Of a stretch of DNA of 64,000 nt, positions 24,107-33,492 are shown one piece after another. Where the stretch lies: NCBI GenBank assembly GCA_016699405.1, contig CP064972.1, forward strand, positions 2,883,501-2,947,500, in the 5' to 3' direction. Positions within the stretch are counted from its first letter, which is position 1; the number at the start of each line of letters is the position of its first letter. The notes under the pieces are model-generated. The model saw only the letters and a program-made list of their open reading frames with translations. It made no database searches and had not been told where the DNA came from. The position numbers were made by a program, and so were the translations under genes. Source of the stretch: Holophagales bacterium (lineage in GTDB: Bacteria; Acidobacteriota; Thermoanaerobaculia; Multivoradales; JAGPDF01).

Positions 24107-25705
24107 TCAGTGGGGGGCCGAGGGGCCGGCGGCGCCGGGGCGGGCGCGACGCATCAGGGCGACGAGCGGCACGACGAGCAGGAAGATCGCCCCGAGGACG
24201 CGGAAGGTCTCGAGGAAGGCGAGGAGCGATGCCTGACGGGCGACGCGGCCGAACGCCGCGAGCTCGGCGGCACGCGCTGCCGTCTGCGCATCGATCCCTT
24301 GGCCGCGGAAGAGTGCCGTAGCGCCCTCGAGGAAGCTGCGCGAGGCCGGGTCGTAGGCGGTGACGTTGCCGCCGAGGTGCCCGATCAGGCCCTGTTGCTG
24401 GCGAGAGACGAGGGTTGCCGACAGGGCGATGCCGGCCGAACCGCCGATGTTCCGCATCAGGTTGAAGAGCGAGGTCGCGTGCCCCATCTGACGCAGCGGA
24501 ATGCTGTGCATGGTCAGTGTGGTGAGCGGCACGAACAGCAGACCGAGCGAGATCCCCATGATGAACTGGGGCCAGAACCAGTCCCAGTAGCCGGCCGAGA
24601 GGTTCATTCGCGCCAGCCAGAAGAGGGTGAAGGCCCCCGTGACCAGTCCTCCGACCAGCATCTTGCGCGCGTCGAAGCGACCGACGAGCAGGCCGATCAC
24701 CGGCATGGCGAGGAACGACCCGAGTCCGCGGGGAGCCACCGCCACGCCGGCGTCGTAGGAGGAGTAGCCGAGCAGCGTCTGCAGCATGAGCGGCAGGAGC
24801 ATGATGCTGCCGTAGAGCACCATGCCGAGGCAGGTCATCAGGAAGACGCCGACGCTGAAGGTCCGGAGACGGAAGACGCGCAGGTCGAGGATCGGGTTGG
24901 CGGAGCGCAGCTCACGAACGACCAGGGCGACGAGTGCCGCTGCCGCGAGCACCGCCAGGGTGAGGATCAGTCGGGACTCGAACCAGTCCTCCTGCTGGCC
25001 CTTGTCGAGGACGAACTGCAGCGAGCCGATGCCCACCACGAGAAGGCCGAGCCCCCAACCGTCCACCGGTGCGGTGTGGCGCACGAGGTAGGGGGGATCC
25101 TGGACATTGGCGCGGATCATCGCCCAGGCGGCGAGCCCGATCGGGACGTTGATGAAGAAGACCCAGTGCCAGCTCCAGCGATCGGTGAGCCACCCGCCGA
25201 GGATCGGGCCGAGCATCGGCGCGACGACGATTCCGAGCGCCCAGAATCCCATGGCGCGGCCGCGCTTTTCCGGCGGGAACGACTCGAGCATCACCGACTG
25301 CGAGATCGGCTGCAGCGTGCCGCCGGTCAGGCCCTGGAGGATGCGGGCGACGACGAGCTGGGCGAGACTCGTCGACAGTCCGCAGACCAGCGACGTCGCG
25401 GTGAACCCGATGATCGAGCCGAGCAGCAACCGCCGCCGGCCGACGCGCGAGGCGAGCCAGCCGGTCATCGGCAGCACGATCGCATTGGCGACGAGATAGG
25501 AGGTGAGCGTCCAGGTCGCCTCTTCGTTCGAGGCCGAGAGGTTGCCGGCAATGTGCGGCAACGACACGTTGACCACCGTGGTGTCGAGCACTTCCATGAA
25601 GGTCGCCGCCAGGACCGAGATGGCGACGATCCAAGGGTGCGCGGGAAGACGGATCGGTGGCGGAGCCGCGCCGCCTTCCGCACTCCCGGCGGGGAGGTCG
25701 CTCAT
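24107..25705 (-). CDS. MFS drug-efflux transporter, DHA2 (EmrB/QacA) family
   Basis: The protein is 532 aa, with 14 predicted membrane helices starting at HPWIVAISVLAATFMEVLDT. The DHA2 motif D1-type LDTTVVNVSLPHIA, loop motif GWLASRVGRRRLLLG and motif C-like GPILGGWL are visible. It should pump lipophilic drugs or fatty acids with proton coupling. It is the last gene of a TolC-HlyD-MFS operon. Its ATG overlaps the HlyD stop by 4 bases (25702-25705). Together the three would span both membranes, as EmrAB-TolC does. Confidence 0.92.
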   Translation of the reverse strand: MSDLPAGSAEGGAAPPPIRLPAHPWIVAISVLAATFMEVLDTTVVNVSLPHIAGNLSASNEEATWTLTSYLVANAIVLPMTGWLASRVGRRRLLLGSIIGFTATSLVCGLSTSLAQLVVARILQGLTGGTLQPISQSVMLESFPPEKRGRAMGFWALGIVVAPMLGPILGGWLTDRWSWHWVFFINVPIGLAAWAMIRANVQDPPYLVRHTAPVDGWGLGLLVVGIGSLQFVLDKGQQEDWFESRLILTLAVLAAAALVALVVRELRSANPILDLRVFRLRTFSVGVFLMTCLGMVLYGSIMLLPLMLQTLLGYSSYDAGVAVAPRGLGSFLAMPVIGLLVGRFDARKMLVGGLVTGAFTLFWLARMNLSAGYWDWFWPQFIMGISLGLLFVPLTTLTMHSIPLRQMGHATSLFNLMRNIGGSAGIALSATLVSRQQQGLIGHLGGNVTAYDPASRSFLEGATALFRGQGIDAQTAARAAELAAFGRVARQASLLAFLETFRVLGAIFLLVVPLVALMRRARPGAAGPSAPH

Positions 25706-26904
25706 CGCGGGTCGGCTCGCACGTCGACCGCAGGCACGACCGAAAGCCCCGGTCGCAGCAGGTGCTCCTGGTTCTCGCCCGGTTCGAGGACGATCTTGAC
25801 GGGGACCCGTTGCACGACCTTGACGAAGTTGCCGCTCGCATTGTCGGCCGGCAGCAGGCTGAAGCGCGATTCGGTCGCGGCGGCGAGACTGTCGACGTGG
25901 CCGCGGAAGCGCCGACCATCGAAGGCGTCGACGCGGATGTCCACCGGCTGGCCGGACTTCATGCCGGCGAGTTGACTCTCCTTGAAGTTGGCGACCACCC
26001 AGACGTCGTCGAGCGAGACAAGCGCGAGGAGCGGCTGCCCCGGGGCGACGACCTGGCCGACTTCGACCGAGCGGCGGCTGACGACGCCGGCCTCGGCGGC
26101 GCGGACCGTCGTGTCGGCGAGGGCGCTGCGCGCCTGGTCGAGGGCGATGCGTGCCTGGTCGGCGCGCGCCGTGGCGGTCTCGGCCTTGGCCTTCTCGACG
26201 GCATTGCGGGCAGGCGCCGTGAGAGCGTCGTCGAGCTCGGCCCGTGCCGCCTCGAGGCCGCGCTCCGCTTCGGTGATCATCGCCCGCGCGACATCGAGCG
26301 CGGCGGCGGTGCTGCGCGCGGCGGCGTCGGCGGCGTCGAACTCCTGGCGCGAGACCTCGTCCTTGGCGAGCAGTGGTTCGAGACGGCGTCGGTCGTTGGC
26401 GGCCCGCTCGGCCGCGGCCGTCGCTTCGACCTCACGAGCCTGGGCGGCGACGCGCCGGGCCTCGGCGGCGGCGACGCGGCTCCGGGCGCCGGCCAGGCGG
26501 CTGGCGATGCCGGTGCTGGCGACCTCGGCCCCCGTCCCGGCGACTCGTGCTGCGGCCTCGGACTCGGCCAGCATCGCCTCTGCACGTCGCACCGCGAGCT
26601 CGTAGTCGCGTGGGTCGATCACCGCGAGGACCTCACCGGCGGCAACCTCCTGGTTGTCATGCACCCGGACCTCGAGGACCGGGCCGCCGACGCGTGCGGC
26701 GACCGGGCGGACATGGCCTTCGATGCGTGCGTCGTCGGTCGACTCGCGGCCGTGAAACCGCCAGGCGAAGGCGAGGCCGGCGGCGATCACCACCGCAGCA
26801 CCGATCAGGATCGCGGTGAGCCAGCGTCGCCCGGCCGTCTCGTCGGCGGGCAGCACGGCGACTCCGTCAGCGGAGCGGTTCGGATCGGAGGAAGGAGAGG
26901 TCAT
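25702..26904 (-). CDS. HlyD/EmrA family membrane fusion protein
   Basis: The protein is 400 aa from ATG 26904. One N-terminal membrane anchor (WLTAILIGAAVVIAAGLAFAW, about 25-45) precedes the barrel-sandwich half-motif ARVGGPVLEVRVHDNQEVAA. A long Ala/Arg/Glu-rich coiled coil follows (about 105-240), then the second lipoyl half TTVRAAEAGVVSRRSVEVGQ and a beta-barrel with GQPVDIRVDAF. It links the MFS pump to the outer-membrane channel. The start lies inside the end of the TolC-like gene (38-base overlap), so translation is coupled. The longer open frame to 27144 is antisense-like read-back into that gene. Confidence 0.9.
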   Translation of the reverse strand: MTSPSSDPNRSADGVAVLPADETAGRRWLTAILIGAAVVIAAGLAFAWRFHGRESTDDARIEGHVRPVAARVGGPVLEVRVHDNQEVAAGEVLAVIDPRDYELAVRRAEAMLAESEAAARVAGTGAEVASTGIASRLAGARSRVAAAEARRVAAQAREVEATAAAERAANDRRRLEPLLAKDEVSRQEFDAADAAARSTAAALDVARAMITEAERGLEAARAELDDALTAPARNAVEKAKAETATARADQARIALDQARSALADTTVRAAEAGVVSRRSVEVGQVVAPGQPLLALVSLDDVWVVANFKESQLAGMKSGQPVDIRVDAFDGRRFRGHVDSLAAATESRFSLLPADNASGNFVKVVQRVPVKIVLEPGENQEHLLRPGLSVVPAVDVRADPR

Positions 26905-28291
26905 CGGTGCGGCCCTCGAAGATGGCGATGAAGTCCTCGTCGGCCAGGCCCAGTGCCCGCGCCAGGACGGCCTTCGCCGCGTTGTGCTGATAGAGGCTGC
27001 CGAGCCGGGCTTCGTCGGCGGCGGCGACGGCCTGCTGCGCCGAGACGACATCGAGCGAGTCGCCCAGGCCGGCAGCGAAGCGGTCGCGGGCGACCTCGAG
27101 CTGACGCCCGGCGAGATCGCGCGCCGCCGTGGCACTTGCGGCAAGGCGACTCGCCGTGTCGAGGTCGAGCAGCGCCGAACGCACCTCGACGTCGACCTGA
27201 CGCCCGAGGTCGTCGAGCTCGGCTTGGCGTGCCGCGAGCTCGGCGGCTGCGGCGATGCGCCGGCCTTCGGTCGCCCCGCCTTCGAGCAGCGGCAGGCGGA
27301 TCTGGGCGCCGATCGTCCAGGTGGTCTCGACGGAGTCGACTCGTGGCCCGATGCGACCCCAGTCGCCTCGCGCGACGAGGGTCGGCCAGCGCGACTCGCG
27401 AGCCGCAGTCACCGCGTGCGTCGCCGCGGTGACTCGGGCCTCCGCGGCCTGGAGGTCGGCTCGCGATCGGCGAGCGGTCGCGAGCAGCCCGGGCAGCGCG
27501 ACGCCCGAAAAGTCGACGAAGCGCAACTCGTCGGCCAGCTCGAGTGGCGACCCGGGTGGGAGTCCGATGGTGTGGGCAAGGAGGAGCTTTGCCTTCTCGA
27601 AGCCGGCGCGAGCAGCGGTCTCGCGGGCCCGCGCCGCTTCGAGCTCGACGCCGGCCCGCAGCAGGTCGAGCGCCGCCGCCGAGCCCGCGTCGCGCCGGTC
27701 GTGGGCGAGACGATCGACGGCCTCGGCCGTTTCCAGCTCCGCCGCGGCGGCTTCGATCCGCCCGCGTTCGGCAAGGGCGCGCAGATAGAGGTTGCCGCAG
27801 GCGAGCACCACGAGATCGCGGGCGTCGGCGGCCGACCAACGCGCCGCGTCGGCGCGCGCGCCGGCGGCGCGCACCGTTTCGCGGGCCGCGGCATCGAACA
27901 GCACCATCTCGCCGGCGCCGCGCAGGTCGAGCACGGAGTAGGGGCCGACGAGCGGCGACTCTCCCGGAGCGGTCGGGAAGCCGTAGGCCTCGAGGTCGAT
28001 CACCTGGCGACTGCCGCCGGCCTCGAGGCGAAACTGCGGCCGGAGCCGCGCTGCCGCCTGGAGCTCGGCGCCGCGCGCCGCGGCCGCCTGGGCGTCGCCG
28101 AGGAGAACGCGTACGTTTCGTTCGAGGCCGAGCTCGAGCGCTTGTCGCAAGGTCAGCCGCACCGCGCTCGGTGGAGCAGGATCGGCTGCCTGGATCGCGC
28201 CGGGAGCCGCCAGCAGGCTCAGCACCAGCGTCGCGGCCAGCGTCGTGGAACGCCGGGTTCCCGGGAGCGGTCCCGGTAGGAGACGGATCAA
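26867..28291 (-). CDS. TolC-like outer membrane efflux protein
   Basis: The protein is 474 aa, from a TTG start with GGAGG 9 bases upstream. A signal peptide (STTLAATLVLSLLAAPGAIQA) is followed by two outer-membrane-efflux (OEP) repeats, each with paired long helices: LTLRQALELGLERNVRVLLG near 47-66 and the second half about 270-460 (ATEGRRIAAAAELAARQAEL, FAAGLGDSLDVVSAQQAVAA). OEP trimers form the outer-membrane channel of tripartite pumps. It is the first gene of the efflux operon, and its last 38 bases overlap the HlyD gene. No regulator lies next to it. Confidence 0.9.
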   Translation of the reverse strand: MIRLLPGPLPGTRRSTTLAATLVLSLLAAPGAIQAADPAPPSAVRLTLRQALELGLERNVRVLLGDAQAAAARGAELQAAARLRPQFRLEAGGSRQVIDLEAYGFPTAPGESPLVGPYSVLDLRGAGEMVLFDAAARETVRAAGARADAARWSAADARDLVVLACGNLYLRALAERGRIEAAAAELETAEAVDRLAHDRRDAGSAAALDLLRAGVELEAARARETAARAGFEKAKLLLAHTIGLPPGSPLELADELRFVDFSGVALPGLLATARRSRADLQAAEARVTAATHAVTAARESRWPTLVARGDWGRIGPRVDSVETTWTIGAQIRLPLLEGGATEGRRIAAAAELAARQAELDDLGRQVDVEVRSALLDLDTASRLAASATAARDLAGRQLEVARDRFAAGLGDSLDVVSAQQAVAAADEARLGSLYQHNAAKAVLARALGLADEDFIAIFEGRTDDLSFLRSEPLR

Positions 28292-28413
28292 GGGGTGAGT
28301 CCTCCGAGGGTCCCGTCGCGCCTCCGTATTCCGACGCGCGCCGGATTGGTGTCGGACTCTAGCTCAGGATCCTCCCACCGAGGGCCACCGCCAGCGACCC
28401 CTTGCGAGTTCGC

Positions 28414-28461
28414 GCCAGGCGAGAGGCGGCTCCGGCGAGCGCCGCCCGCACCTCGCCTGGC
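28414..28461 (-). terminator. large nested hairpin after the M1-M28 peptidase gene
   Basis: GCCAGGCGAG (28414-28423) pairs with CTCGCCTGGC (28452-28461), enclosing a second stem GGCGGC/GCCGCC. On the minus strand it starts 5 bases past the TAG at 28467. It has no T-run, but it is well placed to end the ChaN-peptidase transcript or protect its 3' end. Confidence 0.55.
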
Positions 28462-28466
28462 AGATG

Positions 28467-31400
28467 CTATCGCGCGACGACCGTCACCTTCACCGTCCGC
28501 CGCGCGCCGTCGCGCTCGATCTCGAGGTCGACCTCGTCGCCGGGGGCGAGCGTGCCGAGGATCTGCGAATAGCCCCGCAAGCTTTCGATCGGCTTGCCGG
28601 CGAGCGAATGCAGGATGTCGCCCTTCCGCAGGCCCGCCTTCTCGGCCGGCGAGCCGGCGACGACTTCGTCGACCTTGACGCCGGGACCGGCGAAGGAGAA
28701 GTCGGGTACCGTGCCGACGGTGACTCTGCGTCCTCCGCCAGCGCCCGGTGGCGCTGCGCTCGCGGGCGCGCTCGGCGCGGTTCCAGCCCCCGGGCTCGCG
28801 AGGGTCACCGTCAGCGCTTGCGGTCGCTCGGCGAGGTAGTCGACGCACTCCTTGACGAGCGTCGCCACCTTGACCAGGCCGGGGACGTCGACCTTGTCGG
28901 CAGTATCGCTCGGGCGGTGGTAGTCGGCGTGCGCCTGCGTGAAGACCTGGATCGCCGGCACGCCCTTCTCGAGGAACGCCTGCTGATCGGAGCCTTCCGC
29001 CTGTGCGGGGAGCGAGCGGCTGGCGACGCCGGTGACGAAGCTCGCGCCGCGGAAGATGTGCGGCCACTCGGTCGCCGAGCCGGTGCCGAGCAGCGTGACC
29101 GGCTGCGTGCCGAGCCGTCCGACCGTGTCGAGATTGACCACGCCGATCGTCTTGCCGAGCGGAAACAGGGGATGGTCGACGTAGAAGCGTGCGCCGGCGA
29201 GCCCGGCTTCCTCACCGCTCCAGGCGACGAAGACCAGCGTTCGCGACGGCTTGCTGCCGGCGGCGGCCCGCGCCAGCTCGAGCAGGACGGCGACGCCGCT
29301 GGCATTGTCGTCCGCGCCAGGGTGAATCTGGCCGCGGAACTCGGCATGCGCATCCGGCCAGCCGCGGCCGAGATGGTCGTAGTGCGCCGAGACGATCGCC
29401 GATTCTCCCGCGAGCTCGCTCTTCGCTCCGGGGAGCACGCCGATCACGTTGCGCAGCGTCGCCGGCTTGCCGTCGGGCGTCTTGTCGGTGGGGAACGACT
29501 GGAACCAGGACCCGTCGTCACCGCCGGGACGCAGGCCGATCGCCTGCATCTGGGCGGCGATGTAGTCGGCAGCGGCGTCGAGGCCGCGCGTACCGATGCC
29601 GCGTCCTTCACGCTCCGGCGCGGCGAGGAAGGCCACGTGGGCGGCGAGCTTCTCCTCCGAAAAGACGGCAGGAAGCTCGGCGAGCGCGGGGCGCGCCGGC
29701 AGCGTCAGCGCGGGCAGGGGCCTCGAGCGCTCGCGCAGGAGGCGCAGATCGACGCGCAACGGGGAATCGGAGGCGCTCCACTGTCCCTTGACGACGTTGC
29801 TGGGCTCGGCGCCTTCGAAGCCGAGGTAGCTGTACTTGCCGTAGTGGGGGAGCTTGCGGCCGAGGCCCGGCAGTGCCGCGAGGGGATCGGCGGCGATCCA
29901 GCCGAGCGCTCGCTCGGCGCTCAGCGGATGACGAGCCACGGCGACGGTGGTGTGGCCGGCGAACGCGACCCGTTCGCCCTCGAAGGTGACCGAGTCGGCG
30001 TCGAAATCGAGGCCGCCATTGCCGCGCAGGACCTTCTCGACCAGGAGATTCCGTCGCCCGAGCAGCCAGACGGCCCGATCCGCCGGGAGCTCCTTCACCT
30101 GGTTGTCGACCGTCACTTCGACCACGTGGCTGTCGCTCTTCCAGCCTTCGACGAGAGTGCGGTAGGCCTCGACCTCGCCGGGCTCGGCCTGCGACGGCAG
30201 CACCGCGAGCAGCTTCGGTTCGCCGAAGATCTGGCCGATCGACGGTGGGATCTCGCGCGGGTCGAGGCGACGGAAGAGATCGAACGCCGGATCGACCACC
30301 AGGGCGAGAGGTCTCGCGGCGGGATGGATCGTGAAGGGGGTCGACTCCGACGCGAGCGGCACCGAAACGAGCTCGGTGCCCTTGGCGGTGACCACGGCGA
30401 TCGGCACGTCGAGCGCGAACGGCTCGCCGCCCTGGCGCTGGCGCAACGTGCCGCGCACCTCGTAGGCATCCTCTGCGGCGGTCAGCGTGGCGAGAGGACC
30501 GGCTGCGGCGATCTCGACCGCGAGCTCCGGCGCGCCGGCCCGCTCGGTCCAATCGTGGAAGAAGCGCGCGAGATCGATGCCGGCCACCGCCTCCATCGTC
30601 CGGCGCACGTCGGCGAACGAGGCCTGCTTGCCCTTCTCCTCGCGGTAGAAACGCGCTGCCCACTCGCGGAAGCGCTCGTCGCCGAGCTGACGGCGCAGCA
30701 TGTGGAAGCCCATCAGCGACCTGCCGTAGCCGACCGCCTCGGTCGCCGCGCTGTGGCGGGCGCGGAACTCGGTGAGCGGGAAGTCCCGGCCGTCGCGCAC
30801 GTAGCTGCGGTACTTCTGCAGCGTGTCGCGGCGATAGGCCTCGCCCTGACCGCGCTGCTCCTGGATCAGATGATCGGCGAGATAGGCGGTCAACCCTTCA
30901 CACCAGTTGCCGCGCTCGTAATCCACGAAGACGGAGTTGCCCCACCAGTTGTGGAGGATCTCGTGCGGATACGACGAGGTCAGGATGAACGGCAGTCGGA
31001 TCACCTGCGGGCCGAGCAGGGTGAAGGACGGCATGCCGTAGCCGGTCTCCCAGAAGTTCTCGACGAGTGCGAACTTGCCGTACGGATAGGGGCCGATCAG
31101 CTGCCGGTACATCTCGAGATACTGGGCGGTCGCCGCCAGGTACTTGCCGGCGAGCGCGTCGTCCTTCTGTCGCAGGTAGACCTCCGCCTCGATCGCACCG
31201 GCGGCCTGGCGGTAGCGGACCAGTGGCCCGCCGACGAGGTAGACCTCGTCCATCGCCCCGGTCGAGTCCCAACGGGCGACCCCGTCCGCGTCGCGTGAGA
31301 CGCCGCTGCCCTGGCTCACCAGGTGCCAGCCTTCGGGCACCTTCGCCGTGAGCGTGAATTCGACGAGCTCGCGGTCGAGTTGCGGAACCCAGAAGCCGTT

Positions 31401-31907
31401 GCCGGCGAGGTAGACCCCTTCGGGCGAGACGATGCCGGCGGTCTCGCGGAAGCCGCGCTGGTACTCCTCCTCCTGCGCGCCGAGGCCGAAGTCGAACGGA
31501 CCGCTGTAGGCGAGGCGCAACGTGCCGCCGCCCTGCGGCAGCGTCGCCCGATAGCGCTTGAGGCCGCCGCTCTTGGCGAGGTCGGCGGGCGACGCGTTGA
31601 TGCCCGTGAACGGTGCGACATCGCCCAGGGGAACGGCCTCGACGGCCGGAGTGGAAGCGGTGATCTCGAGCCTGGCGTTGAGCAGGAACTCGATCGGCCC
31701 GCCGCGAGGCACGGCGAGAACGTCGACCACCGCAAGGCGCCGCGCGGCGGGATCGAGCGTCACTTCGAGCGCGTGGCGGAGGCGAGCCGGCGGCGGCGAA
31801 GGCGTCTGGCTCGCCGCGGCGGCGGGAAAGGTCCCGGCGACGGCGGCGGAGAGCGTGGCGGCGAGCGCGGCGGCCTGCCCCAGCCGGGCGAAACGAGGCG
31901 TCCTCAC
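28467..31907 (-). CDS. exported M1-type metallopeptidase fused to M28 aminopeptidase and PDZ domain
   Basis: The protein is 1146 aa from GTG 31907, fixed by a GTGA overlap with the upstream gene. It has a signal peptide (LGQAAALAATLSAAVAGTFP region). An M1 gluzincin unit spans about 40-560, with HEILHNWWGN (His315, Glu316, His319) and Glu337 in NWCEGLTAYL. The gap to this third ligand is 17 rather than the usual 18 residues. A middle region of about 200 residues is unassigned. An M28 unit (about 770-1010) has VSAHYDHLGRG (His842), PGADDNASGVAVLLELARAA and AWSGEEAGLAG. A C-terminal PDZ domain spans about 1060-1146 (VVAGSPAEKAGLRKGDILHS). Both zinc sites look complete. The role is probably stepwise digestion of peptides outside the cytoplasm. 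Confidence 0.9.
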   Translation of the reverse strand: MRTPRFARLGQAAALAATLSAAVAGTFPAAAASQTPSPPPARLRHALEVTLDPAARRLAVVDVLAVPRGGPIEFLLNARLEITASTPAVEAVPLGDVAPFTGINASPADLAKSGGLKRYRATLPQGGGTLRLAYSGPFDFGLGAQEEEYQRGFRETAGIVSPEGVYLAGNGFWVPQLDRELVEFTLTAKVPEGWHLVSQGSGVSRDADGVARWDSTGAMDEVYLVGGPLVRYRQAAGAIEAEVYLRQKDDALAGKYLAATAQYLEMYRQLIGPYPYGKFALVENFWETGYGMPSFTLLGPQVIRLPFILTSSYPHEILHNWWGNSVFVDYERGNWCEGLTAYLADHLIQEQRGQGEAYRRDTLQKYRSYVRDGRDFPLTEFRARHSAATEAVGYGRSLMGFHMLRRQLGDERFREWAARFYREEKGKQASFADVRRTMEAVAGIDLARFFHDWTERAGAPELAVEIAAAGPLATLTAAEDAYEVRGTLRQRQGGEPFALDVPIAVVTAKGTELVSVPLASESTPFTIHPAARPLALVVDPAFDLFRRLDPREIPPSIGQIFGEPKLLAVLPSQAEPGEVEAYRTLVEGWKSDSHVVEVTVDNQVKELPADRAVWLLGRRNLLVEKVLRGNGGLDFDADSVTFEGERVAFAGHTTVAVARHPLSAERALGWIAADPLAALPGLGRKLPHYGKYSYLGFEGAEPSNVVKGQWSASDSPLRVDLRLLRERSRPLPALTLPARPALAELPAVFSEEKLAAHVAFLAAPEREGRGIGTRGLDAAADYIAAQMQAIGLRPGGDDGSWFQSFPTDKTPDGKPATLRNVIGVLPGAKSELAGESAIVSAHYDHLGRGWPDAHAEFRGQIHPGADDNASGVAVLLELARAAAGSKPSRTLVFVAWSGEEAGLAGARFYVDHPLFPLGKTIGVVNLDTVGRLGTQPVTLLGTGSATEWPHIFRGASFVTGVASRSLPAQAEGSDQQAFLEKGVPAIQVFTQAHADYHRPSDTADKVDVPGLVKVATLVKECVDYLAERPQALTVTLASPGAGTAPSAPASAAPPGAGGGRRVTVGTVPDFSFAGPGVKVDEVVAGSPAEKAGLRKGDILHSLAGKPIESLRGYSQILGTLAPGDEVDLEIERDGARRTVKVTVVAR

Positions 31908-33247
31908 GGCTTCCCCGCGGGGGCGGCCGTCGCCGCCGGTGGGGCCGAAGGCGTCGCCGTGGCTGCCGCCGCGGCGGGCTCGGGTGCGATCGCGCACGGC
32001 TTCGGCGCCTTGCGGCGGAAGGTGGCGACCAGCGCCTTGGCCTCTTCGCCGCGCTTGACCTCGAAGCGCGCCGTGTCACCCCAACGCTTCTCCGACATCA
32101 GGCGGTTGAAGGTCTCCTTCTGGTCGATCGGTGTGCCGTCCATCGAAAGCACCGTGTCGCCGGTCGCGAAGCCCGCAGCCTCGGCGACCGAGCCCTCGGT
32201 GACCTGGATCACCGTCATCGGTTGCCCCGGATCGCGCTCCGGGCTCGAGAGCCCGAGCACCGGGAAGATCGGGTCGGCCGTCGAAACGACGCCCCAGACG
32301 AAATCGGCGTAGGAGGCGCGAACCGCACCGACCGGCTGACGCGAATCGGGGTCTTCCACCGGCACCGGAATGAGCGAAGCGATCCGGCCGCCGAAGGTGA
32401 GCTTCGCCTGCCGCTCCGCTCCGAGCCCGTAGGCGACGTGCCCGGAGCCGACGAGGACGACCATGATCGGCCGCTCGCCCTTGGCCTGCGACAGCGCCTG
32501 CAGCGCGTGATGGGCCATGGCCGCGTCCCAGGTGCACTGGGCCCGGTACATCCCCTCGAACATCGCATCCGGCAGACCGCCGTGCATCCCCTCGCCGCCG
32601 AGAAAGGCGCGGAAGAGCTGGCGGTGCTCGGCGCTGTCGGTGTTGATCCGTGCGGGCAGCAGTTGCCGCTGCTCGGGGGAGAGCGCCTCGAGGCCCTGGG
32701 TGCGGGCGGTCTGCACGACCTTGCGCGGCACGTTGAGCCCGAAGAGGCGGATGCCGTGCTCGCGGGCGAAGAGGAAGATCGCGCGGTAGTACTCCCAGTG
32801 ATAGCCCCAGTTGTGGTACCAGCGCGACTGGGCCAGGAAGTCGGCTTCGGAGAGCGTGCGGTCGGAGCCCCAGCGGTCGAGCCCCGCCTGCTCGCCGACC
32901 GGGTACATTTCGAGGCCGACGAGCACCTGGCGGCCACGCTTGGCGAGCTCTTCGATCACCCGCAGTTGGACGCGGTGGAACTCGACATCGGTGTGGCTCT
33001 CGCCGACGAAGAGGAGCGAGACCCCGTCGAGTCGCGCCGCGAGCTCGGCTGGCGTGACGACCTCTCCCTTCGCGGTGTCCGTCACGCCGTCGAGGAGGAC
33101 GGGGGCGGACTTCTCCTTGCGCGCCGGATCGCCGAGCGCCAGGTCGAAGACGTTCTCGGCGTGAGCCGTTCGGGCAAGAGCGAGGGGTGCGAGCCAGAGA
33201 GCGGCCAGGACGATCCCGAGACGGTAGCGGGGGTGTGGCGCGTGCAT
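31904..33247 (-). CDS. ChaN-family (haem-binding uptake / Tiki-like) protein with C-terminal PDZ domain
   Basis: The protein is 447 aa. It has a signal peptide (YRLGIVLAALWLAPLALARTAHA), then a ChaN/DUF399 domain (about 60-320) with LLFVGESHTDVEFHRVQLRV, VLVGLEMYPVGEQAGLDRW, HGIRLFGLNVPRKVVQTAR and VVLVGSGHVAYGLG. The GESH, GLEM and GSGH motifs are typical of the ChaN/Tiki fold, which includes iron/haem-binding lipoproteins and metal-dependent proteases. A PDZ domain (about 340-420; TEGSVAEAAGFATGDTVLSM) and a Pro/Ala tail follow. Coupling by GTGA overlap to the M1-M28 peptidase suggests a shared envelope peptide-processing job. No lipobox Cys is seen. Confidence 0.85.
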   Translation of the reverse strand: MHAPHPRYRLGIVLAALWLAPLALARTAHAENVFDLALGDPARKEKSAPVLLDGVTDTAKGEVVTPAELAARLDGVSLLFVGESHTDVEFHRVQLRVIEELAKRGRQVLVGLEMYPVGEQAGLDRWGSDRTLSEADFLAQSRWYHNWGYHWEYYRAIFLFAREHGIRLFGLNVPRKVVQTARTQGLEALSPEQRQLLPARINTDSAEHRQLFRAFLGGEGMHGGLPDAMFEGMYRAQCTWDAAMAHHALQALSQAKGERPIMVVLVGSGHVAYGLGAERQAKLTFGGRIASLIPVPVEDPDSRQPVGAVRASYADFVWGVVSTADPIFPVLGLSSPERDPGQPMTVIQVTEGSVAEAAGFATGDTVLSMDGTPIDQKETFNRLMSEKRWGDTARFEVKRGEEAKALVATFRRKAPKPCAIAPEPAAAAATATPSAPPAATAAPAGKP

Positions 33248-33492
33248 CGATTCACCTCGGCGGAGTTGGGGGATCCGGCGCCGCCCGACCCGGGCGGCGC
33301 GCTGCAGGGGGAGCGTATCGCAGCGGACCGCGGAGCGATCGCCGTCGGTGCGGGCGCCGTTCGGGGCGCGGATCGCCGGTCGTGGGGGTCTGGAAACCTG
33401 CCGGCCGATCGAGCATCGGAGGCCTGGGGCTCCCGCGTCGCCGGGAGGTGTGCGAGCCTTGACGCCGAACCGGCAGGAGAGACCGAGAGACC

